This document shows, piece after piece, positions 1-5,350 of a stretch of 5,350 bases of DNA. Source of the stretch: Tissierellia bacterium (GTDB taxonomy: Bacteria > Bacillota_A > Clostridia > Tissierellales > Peptoniphilaceae); the NCBI GenBank assembly GCA_012728775.1, contig JAAYEN010000333.1, positions 1 to 5,350 of the forward strand, given 5' to 3'. The notes beneath the pieces are model-generated. The model did no database searches. It was not told the DNA's origin and was given only the letters and a program-made list of their open reading frames with translations. Every line of letters begins with the position of its first letter. Positions within the stretch are counted from its first letter, which is position 1. Position numbers and translations under genes: made by a program.

Positions 1-2372
1 GCTTTTCGAATAATACTTTCTTTAATTCCTGCTAAAGTTGCTACATGTATTCCATATGATTTATCAGAAGTACCATCGATAACTTTTCTTAAAAATTGAA
101 TGTCTCCATCTTTTTCTCTAACTTGCATAGTTTGATTTTTTATATTGGAATATTTATATTGTAAATCCGTCAATTCATGAAAATGAGTAGCAAATATAGT
201 CTTTGCATTAATATTTTCTACTATATATTCAATAAGAGATTTTGCTAAGGAAAGTCCATCATAAGTACTTGTACCTCTACCCACCTCATCTAGAATTATT
301 AAACTATTCTCCGTTGCATTTTCTATAATATCTGCCATTTCTTTCATTTCAACCATAAACGTACTTTCGCCCATATAAAGATTATCATGTGCCCCAATTC
401 TCGTGAATATTCTATCAAATACTGGTAATGAGGCACTTTCACAAGGTACAAATGAGCCAATTTGCATCATTATTGAAATTAATGCAATTTGTCTCATATA
501 TGTTGACTTTCCAGCCATATTTGGACCTGTTAATAAGATAAAATTATTTTTCATATCAATATAAGTATCATTATCTATGAAAATATCCACATTTTTTTCT
601 ACTATAGGATGCCTTCCACCCTTTATATCCAAATATCCTGAATTTGATAACTCAGGTTTCACATAGCTATATTTTTGAGCAACATAAGCAAAATTAGAAA
701 ATACATCAATATTTGCAATTACATTTGCTACTTTTAATATTCTATCATAGTTATTTAGTATCTCATTTCTTATTCCTTCGTATAAATTAAATTCTAATGA
801 GTCTATCTTATCTTTTGAGTTTAAAATTGTCATTTCTGTAGACTTTAATTTTTCTGTAAAATATCTTTCAGAATTTACTAAAGTTTGTTTTCTGATAAAA
901 TATTCAGGAATTTTATCTGTATGAGATTTCGTAATTTCTATAAAATATCCTAAAATTTTATTATATTTAATACGTAATTTTGAGATACCCGTTTCTACTT
1001 TTAATTCATTTTCATAATCCAATATCCATGTTTTAGAATTAATAGTATTAGATTTAAGATCATCTAGTTCTTTAGAAAATCCATCTTTTATCACTGATCC
1101 TTCTTTTGGGGAAAATGGAGCATCCTCTAATAGAGATTTTTCAAGCAATTGATGTAATTCATCTAAGGATTCAAAATCTAATAAAATTGAATCTTGTAGA
1201 TTTAAGTTATCTATTAAATTTTTTAGTGATGGCAATCCAGTAAAAGATTTTTTAAGCTGTATTAAATCCTTTGGGCTATTAGATTGGCCTGAAACTTTCA
1301 CTAATATTCTTTCTATATCATAAATGTCACTTAAATACTTCCTTATAGAATCTAAAACAATTAAGTTTTTTACCAAACTATCAACTATATTTAGTCTAGT
1401 TTTTATTTGTTTTTTTTCTTTTAGTGGATGTTCTAAGAAATATCTCAATTTTCTATAACCCATAGATGTCTTAGTCTTATCTAATAAATGAAGTAAAGTA
1501 CCTTCTAATTTTTTGTCAGTTTCAGAAAAAATATCTAAACTATATAAAGTGTGATTATCCAAAATCATATATTTATCTAAATCAATAAATTCTAATTGTC
1601 TTATATGATTAATAAAATCAAATTGAGTCTGTTTCAAATATAAATGTAATTGAGCTAAAGATAAAAGCATAACATCATTTTTTTCAATCATAGATTCAAC
1701 TATTTTATCTTTTTTAAGATTCTGATAAAACTTTAAAAATTCTTCATTAAATTCCGTCTGTCTTTCAACATCATTTATCAATATGTTTTTATTTTCAGAT
1801 ATATCTTTTAGATTTATTTCAGAACTTATAATTAATTCCTTAATTTCTAAAATAGAGATTTGATTTCTTAATATACTGTTTGATTCGTTATAATTACCCT
1901 GTGCATATGTTATATAAAGATCCCCAGTGCTGAAATCCACGTAGGAAAGAGCCATTGAATTAAAACCTGTATATATTGAACCTAGGTAATTCGAACCATC
2001 ATATTCATGATAGTCTAAATTAGTACCAGGTGTGATGATTCTGGTTACTCCTCTTTTAACTAAACCTTTTGCGAGTTTTGGATCTTCTAATTGATCACAA
2101 ATTGCAACTTTATATCCTTTATTTATCAAACGGTTAATATAGTTATCTACTGCATGATGAGGAACTCCACACATAGGGACTCTTTCCTCTAGTCCTGCTT
2201 CTCGTCCTGTTAGTACTATATCTAGTTCTTTAGAAGCAATTACAGCATCCTCTAAAAACATTTCATAAAAATCGCCCATTCTGAACATCAAAATAGAATC
2301 TGAATTTTCTCCTTTCAGATCTACATATTGCTTCATCATAGGCGTTAATTTTTCATAATTAATATTTTTCAT
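1..2372 (-). CDS. mutS: DNA mismatch repair protein MutS, C-terminus cut by window edge
   Basis: MutS binds base mismatches and small loops in DNA and, using ATP, recruits MutL to start repair. The frame is open from ATG at 2372-2370 to base 1, giving 790 complete residues of an expected 860-880, so the end of the ATPase domain and the C-terminal clamp-binding/tetramerisation part are off the window. The N-terminal mismatch-recognition domain carries the Phe-x-Glu motif (GDFYE, F35 and E37), followed by GVPHHAV at about 69-75. The lever/clamp region shows GYFIEITKS from 475 and RKQTLVNSERY from 494. The ATPase has Walker A GPNMAGKST (616-624), the STFMVEM signature segment, Walker B with D695/E696 followed by GRGTSTYDG, and ATHFHEL with H730. 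Every catalytic motif that falls in the window is intact and I saw no frameshift. The start overlaps the miaB stop by four bases (ATGA), implying translational coupling. MutS1-type identity, rather than MutS2, is clear from the mismatch-reading domain. Confidence 0.98.
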   Translation of the reverse strand, partial: MKNINYEKLTPMMKQYVDLKGENSDSILMFRMGDFYEMFLEDAVIASKELDIVLTGREAGLEERVPMCGVPHHAVDNYINRLINKGYKVAICDQLEDPKLAKGLVKRGVTRIITPGTNLDYHEYDGSNYLGSIYTGFNSMALSYVDFSTGDLYITYAQGNYNESNSILRNQISILEIKELIISSEINLKDISENKNILINDVERQTEFNEEFLKFYQNLKKDKIVESMIEKNDVMLLSLAQLHLYLKQTQFDFINHIRQLEFIDLDKYMILDNHTLYSLDIFSETDKKLEGTLLHLLDKTKTSMGYRKLRYFLEHPLKEKKQIKTRLNIVDSLVKNLIVLDSIRKYLSDIYDIERILVKVSGQSNSPKDLIQLKKSFTGLPSLKNLIDNLNLQDSILLDFESLDELHQLLEKSLLEDAPFSPKEGSVIKDGFSKELDDLKSNTINSKTWILDYENELKVETGISKLRIKYNKILGYFIEITKSHTDKIPEYFIRKQTLVNSERYFTEKLKSTEMTILNSKDKIDSLEFNLYEGIRNEILNNYDRILKVANVIANIDVFSNFAYVAQKYSYVKPELSNSGYLDIKGGRHPIVEKNVDIFIDNDTYIDMKNNFILLTGPNMAGKSTYMRQIALISIMMQIGSFVPCESASLPVFDRIFTRIGAHDNLYMGESTFMVEMKEMADIIENATENSLIILDEVGRGTSTYDGLSLAKSLIEYIVENINAKTIFATHFHELTDLQYKYSNIKNQTMQVREKDGDIQFLRKVIDGTSDKSYGIHVATLAGIKESIIRK

Positions 2373-2387
2373 GTAATTGTTCCATCT
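2369..2387 (-). promoter_or_regulatory. miaB/mutS stop-start overlap with weak mutS ribosome binding site
   Basis: The miaB stop TGA (2371-2369) and the mutS ATG (2372-2370) share the sequence ATGA. Upstream, within the last miaB codons, the minus strand has GATGGA followed by eight bases before the ATG, a weak Shine-Dalgarno at suitable spacing. This arrangement implies that mutS is translated largely by coupling to miaB. It also fixes the mutS start, since the protein from this ATG begins as family members do, with TPMMKQY at residues 10-16. Confidence 0.7.
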
Positions 2388-3733
2388 AATGAAAAGGTTC
2401 CAACTTTATTAATCTTTACATTTACCAAATTTCCAATTAAAGAAGAATTTCCTTCAAAATTTACTAATTTAAAAGTATCAGTTCTCCCACTAAGAATTTT
2501 ATCATTGTTTTTTGATACTTCGTCAACTAAAACTACTACTTCTTTGTCCAAATATTTTTTATTTTTATTAAAGGCAATCTCATTTACTACTTCAGTTAAC
2601 CTATTAAATCTATCCATTTTAACATCATTGTGTATTTGTCTTTCCATAGTTGCAGCAGGTGTTCCTTCTCTTGGAGAGTATAAAAACATGAATATTGAAT
2701 CATATTCAACATATTTGACTAAATCAATCGTATCTTGAAAATCTTCCTCTGTTTCTCCTGGAAAACCAACTATTATATCGGTAGTTAAAGCAATATTTTT
2801 ATCAATAGATTTTACCTTATTAATTATTTTCTTATAATCATCACTTGTATACTTTCTATTCATATCCTTTAAGACTTTGTCACTTCCAGATTGTACTGGG
2901 AGATGTAGATGTTTAGATAATTTTTCTAATTTCCCATATAAGTTAATTAAATCGTCAGAAATATCCTTAGGATGAGATGTCATAAACCTTATTCTCTCAA
3001 TTCCTTCAATCTCATTAATTAATTCAATTAGTTTTGCAAATGAGATTCTTTCATCTAATGTTTTGCCATATGAGTTTACATTTTGGCCTAATAAAGTTAT
3101 TTCTTTAACGCCATCAATAGCAAGTTCTTTAATTTCATTGATAATTTCAAAAGGTTCTCTGCTTTGTTCTCTGCCTCTGGTATATGGGACAACACAATAG
3201 GAGCAAAAATTATTACATCCATAAGTAATATTTACAAAAGATTTATGTTTATACATTCTGCTATAGTTAAGCTGACTACTATCTAAATCGTATTGGTCAC
3301 TAATATCAACTATGGTATCTTTAGTAAAAAAAGACTTATATAGTAATTCGGGTAAATTATTATAGTTGGAGGTTCCCATTAAAATATCCACATGTTTATT
3401 ATTTTTAACTAAGTTTTCAAATGCATCGTCAATTTTTGGAAGACATCCTGAAACTACAATTTTAAGATCCTTATTTTTAGATTTCAAATTTTTCAGATTG
3501 CCTAAAAATCCAAAAGCTTTATTTTCAGCCGTGCCTCTAATTGCACAAGTATTCATTATAACTATATTTGCATCTTTAATATCTCCAACTCTTTCTAGAC
3601 CTGAAGAATTTAAAATGAACTCAACCTGTTCAGAATCATGTTCATTCATTTGACATCCATAGGTTCTAAGGATATATTTATTTTTATCTTCAATTAATTC
3701 TTTTAATAATATTTTATATTGATTCTCTTGCAT
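2369..3733 (-). CDS. miaB: tRNA-2-methylthio-N6-dimethylallyladenosine synthase MiaB
   Basis: MiaB is a cytosolic radical-SAM methylthiotransferase. It converts i6A37 to ms2i6A37 next to the anticodon of tRNAs reading UNN codons, which helps accurate decoding. The 454 residues show the three expected domains. The N-terminal UPF0004 domain (about 20-125) has C27 (YGCQMNEHDSE), C63 (NTCAIRG) and C97 (SGCLPK), the ligands of the auxiliary [4Fe-4S] cluster. The radical-SAM domain (about 165-350) has the C173-x3-C177-x2-C180 motif for the SAM-binding cluster, plus LLGQNVNSYG, HLPVQSGS and GFPGETEEDF. A C-terminal TRAM RNA-binding domain spans about 391-454 (GRTDTFKLV). Length and layout fit MiaB better than MtaB or RimO, mainly through YGCQMNEHDSE and GQNVNSYG. 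One oddity is CLPK after the third cysteine, where bacterial MiaB usually has CMAQ or CMMQ. The ATG at 3733 has AAGAGG just upstream. The gene follows the ispH-S1 fusion by 47 bases and overlaps mutS by four. Confidence 0.96.
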   Translation of the reverse strand: MQENQYKILLKELIEDKNKYILRTYGCQMNEHDSEQVEFILNSSGLERVGDIKDANIVIMNTCAIRGTAENKAFGFLGNLKNLKSKNKDLKIVVSGCLPKIDDAFENLVKNNKHVDILMGTSNYNNLPELLYKSFFTKDTIVDISDQYDLDSSQLNYSRMYKHKSFVNITYGCNNFCSYCVVPYTRGREQSREPFEIINEIKELAIDGVKEITLLGQNVNSYGKTLDERISFAKLIELINEIEGIERIRFMTSHPKDISDDLINLYGKLEKLSKHLHLPVQSGSDKVLKDMNRKYTSDDYKKIINKVKSIDKNIALTTDIIVGFPGETEEDFQDTIDLVKYVEYDSIFMFLYSPREGTPAATMERQIHNDVKMDRFNRLTEVVNEIAFNKNKKYLDKEVVVLVDEVSKNNDKILSGRTDTFKLVNFEGNSSLIGNLVNVKINKVGTFSLDGTIT

Positions 3734-3737
3734 AATT

Positions 3738-3743
3738 CCTCTT
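3738..3743 (-). promoter_or_regulatory. miaB ribosome binding site
   Basis: The minus strand reads AAGAGG, then AATT, then the ATG at 3733. The core GAGG lies four bases from the start codon, which is close but workable, and it supports the chosen miaB start. The same six bases can pair with CCTTTT at 3754-3749 (one G-U pair, 5-base loop), so the site may be partly masked when the upstream terminator-like hairpin is not formed. Confidence 0.7.
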
Positions 3744-3752
3744 ATCTAAAAA

Positions 3753-3773
3753 GGACTAGAAGTTATCTAGTCC
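3753..3773 (-). terminator. Hairpin with short U-tract between ispH-rpsA and miaB
   Basis: In transcription order the fusion gene's TAA is followed by GGACTAGA, loop TAACT, then TCTAGTCC: a perfect 8-pair stem with a 5-base loop, then TTTTT (3752-3748). The stem has four G-C pairs. This is the form of a short Rho-independent terminator, although the stem and U-run are modest. Because it sits inside the 47-base gap, immediately before the miaB ribosome binding site, and no promoter is evident after it, partial termination (less miaB-mutS than S1 mRNA) or 3'-end stabilisation of the S1 message seems more likely than a complete stop. Confidence 0.6.
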
Positions 3774-3780
3774 AAATTTT

Positions 3781-5350
3781 TTATTCTTCTACAGTTTCAG
3801 AATCATTATTATCTTCTTCTGTTTCTTCCACTTCTGTTTCTTCAGTTATTTCTTCTTCAGTTGTTTCTTCTAGCTCTTCAGTCTCCTCTGTTACCTCTTC
3901 TTCAATTTTAGTAACATCGTCTTCACTGATTGAACCTTCAGGCTCCCCTTCTTCACCTACGAATGGAATTTTTTCACTTTGATCCTGTGGTTGTCCAAAA
4001 TCTACTCCGCTAAGTAAATCTGCCATTGCTATACCAAATGTAGTATCTTCTACAAGTTCAGTACGTTCTCTTTTTACAATTTCAGTTTTTTCTCTTGGTT
4101 TTCTTTTTGGCTTTTCATTATTTGTTTTAGGTTTACTTACTTCTGAGCTAGTATCTTCTTTCTCATCTTTTTGTTCTAGAATTCTAGCTTCTTTAGCTTT
4201 TCTTTTTTCAATTTCTTTAATAGATAGACTTATTTTTTTATTTTCTACATCGATATCAGTAATTAGAACTTCAACTTCTTGACCGATTTCTAATTTGTCG
4301 CTAGGTTTTTCCACATGTTCTCTAGCAATTTGAGAAACGTGAAGTAATCCGTCTACACCACTATCTAATTTGACAAATGCACCAAATTCTAATAGGTTAA
4401 CTACTGAACCATGAACGATATCTCCAATTTTATTTTCTTCTACAAATAAATCCCAAGGTTCTTTTACAAGTTGTTTTAAACCTAAAGCAACTCTGTCTTT
4501 TTCAGGGTCAATATCTAAAATTTTAACTCTAACAGTTTCATTTGGTGAAACAACATCAGAAGGATGCTTAACTCTTTGCCATGATAATTGTGAAATATGA
4601 ATTAATCCATCGATTCCACCAATATCTACAAAAGCTCCAAAGTTTGTAAGTCTTTGAACTACACCTTCAATTTCATCACCTACTGCTATATTAGAATATA
4701 TTTCTTCCTTAAGAGCATCTACTTCTTCTTGTTCAACAACTTTTCTTGAAAGTATTATTCGTCTTTTATCTTTATTAAAATCAATTATTTTTGAAGCTAG
4801 CACTTCATCTAAAAACACAGATAAGTCTTTTTTATATCCAATAGATATTTGAGATGCTGGCATAAATGCATTTATACCTTCAACTTCACACTTTAGACCG
4901 CCCTTTGTTACTTCAGTAACAAAAGCATCAACAATTTCACCATTGTTGAATTTTTCTTCGATAATATCCCAATTTTTTAGTCTTTGTACCCTTTTGTGTG
5001 ATAGTAATACATTACCATCTCCGTCATCCATTTTTAGAACATAAACTTCGATCTCATCTCCTGCTTTAAACAAGTCAGATGGATTGACACTTGGATCGTC
5101 GGATACCTCGTCCTTATTTATTATACCATCAGCTCTGTAATTAATATTTACAGTTATTTCTGATTCTTTAACATAAAGAACTGTACCTTTGAGAATATCA
5201 CCTCTTTTAATTCTTTTGAAGGAGCTTTCAATAGCTTCCATCATTTCATTTTTGTTCATATCTTCCATCTTTTCAATAGCCTCCTTAATTATCCAATCAG
5301 GCGTGGACGCACCTGCTGTAATTCCTACTCTATTATATAACAAAATCTCA
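3781..5350 (-). CDS. ispH-rpsA: IspH-ribosomal protein S1 fusion (bifunctional), N-terminal part cut by window edge
   Basis: The frame is open through the right edge, so the true start lies outside. A TTG at 5343-5341 is only an internal codon; residues here are numbered from it. Residues 5-23 (VGITAGASTPDWIIKEAI) are the C-terminal end of IspH, the [4Fe-4S] enzyme that reduces HMBPP to IPP and DMAPP in the MEP pathway. The serine of TAGAS corresponds to a pyrophosphate-binding serine of the family. About 260-270 IspH residues should be missing. Four S1 OB-fold domains follow at about 48-118, 135-201, 222-291 and 307-377. The last two are the most canonical (NFGAFVDI...GLIHISQL and EFGAFVKL...GLLHVSQI), with aromatic and histidine residues F235/F238/H249 and F320/F323/H335 placed for RNA contact. 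A charged linker, a basic patch (411-427), a hydrophobic motif (434-450) and a Glu/Thr-rich tail close the protein. Such fusions are known in Clostridia. How well the S1 part substitutes for the six-domain proteobacterial S1 is not shown by sequence. Confidence 0.95.
   Translation of the reverse strand, partial: EILLYNRVGITAGASTPDWIIKEAIEKMEDMNKNEMMEAIESSFKRIKRGDILKGTVLYVKESEITVNINYRADGIINKDEVSDDPSVNPSDLFKAGDEIEVYVLKMDDGDGNVLLSHKRVQRLKNWDIIEEKFNNGEIVDAFVTEVTKGGLKCEVEGINAFMPASQISIGYKKDLSVFLDEVLASKIIDFNKDKRRIILSRKVVEQEEVDALKEEIYSNIAVGDEIEGVVQRLTNFGAFVDIGGIDGLIHISQLSWQRVKHPSDVVSPNETVRVKILDIDPEKDRVALGLKQLVKEPWDLFVEENKIGDIVHGSVVNLLEFGAFVKLDSGVDGLLHVSQIAREHVEKPSDKLEIGQEVEVLITDIDVENKKISLSIKEIEKRKAKEARILEQKDEKEDTSSEVSKPKTNNEKPKRKPREKTEIVKRERTELVEDTTFGIAMADLLSGVDFGQPQDQSEKIPFVGEEGEPEGSISEDDVTKIEEEVTEETEELEETTEEEITEETEVEETEEDNNDSETVEE
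5280..5286 (-). promoter_or_regulatory. Internal Shine-Dalgarno at the IspH/S1 junction
   Basis: On the minus strand this reads AAGGAGG, a full match to the anti-Shine-Dalgarno, followed after 11 bases by an in-frame ATG at 5268-5266. Translation from there would begin MEDMNKNEMMEAIESS and give a free four-domain S1 protein without the IspH tail. The spacing is longer than the usual 5-9 bases, so initiation may be moderate. The codons forming it, AAG GAG for Lys-Glu, are the less used synonyms in this AT-rich window, where AAA and GAA dominate. The match is seen directly; its use is an inference. Confidence 0.5.

Noticed and set aside
2505..2738. Plus-strand open frame of 77 residues with hydrophobic stretches
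   Set aside because: It lies wholly inside miaB on the opposite strand; there is no recognisable family, and hydrophobic residues are expected from antisense of Lys/Glu-rich AT-rich coding DNA.
3366..3653. Plus-strand open frame of 95 residues
   Set aside because: It is antisense to the conserved cysteine region of miaB, which explains its lack of stops; no family resemblance.
3753..3786. The same hairpin as a plus-strand terminator
   Set aside because: On the plus strand the T-run begins three bases after the stem and no plus-strand gene precedes it, so only the minus-strand reading has a purpose here.
3774..3830. A sigma-A-like promoter for miaB (GATAAT near 3809) within the end of the S1 gene
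   Set aside because: There is a -10-like hexamer but no convincing -35 at the right spacing; such hexamers are frequent by chance in AT-rich DNA.
3784..3905. TTC/TCT-rich run as a DNA repeat array or CRISPR
   Set aside because: The units are irregular and follow the reading frame of the acidic protein tail; there are no constant repeats with unique spacers.
3719..3982. Plus-strand open frame encoding a Ser-rich 87-residue peptide
   Set aside because: It is the antisense of the Glu/Thr repeat at the S1 C-terminus. The serine runs are simply the complement of GAA/GAG/ACA codons, and it overlaps well-supported genes.
5341..5343. TTG as the start codon of a free-standing S1 gene
   Set aside because: The frame continues upstream through Ile and Glu codons to the edge and the following residues are an IspH C-terminus, so this is an internal leucine. 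If S1 is made alone, the ATG at 5268 with AAGGAGG before it is a far better candidate.

Overview
The window is AT-rich (roughly 30% GC by eye) and fully packed with coding sequence on the minus strand. Read in transcription order (right to left) it holds: the end of an IspH domain fused in frame to a four-domain S1 RNA-binding protein (3781-5350, 5' part outside the window); a 47-base gap with a perfect hairpin; miaB (2369-3733); and mutS (1-2372, C-terminus outside the window). miaB and mutS overlap by four bases (ATGA).

The low GC content, the IspH-S1 fusion and the miaB-mutS order point to an anaerobic Firmicute of the Clostridia/Tissierellia type. A Peptoniphilaceae-like organism (Anaerococcus, Peptoniphilus, Helcococcus and relatives) is my best guess, but it is a guess from gene style, not from a search.

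Functionally, the IspH part would make the isoprenoid precursors IPP and DMAPP, the S1 part would act in mRNA binding during translation, MiaB would methylthiolate the isopentenyl-adenosine of tRNAs (a modification made from DMAPP), and MutS would recognise DNA mismatches. The first three share a plausible isoprenoid-to-tRNA-to-translation logic, and IspH and MiaB are both [4Fe-4S] enzymes. mutS is a traditional neighbour of miaB in clostridia.

I found no undescribed system, mobile element, CRISPR array or RNA gene. The points worth a second look are at the level of expression: a strong Shine-Dalgarno and ATG buried at the IspH/S1 junction, which could yield a free S1 protein; two mutually exclusive hairpins between the fusion gene and miaB, one terminator-like and one covering the miaB ribosome binding site; and an extremely acidic S1 tail carrying a short hydrophobic motif. 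There is no gene-free stretch over 300 bases.
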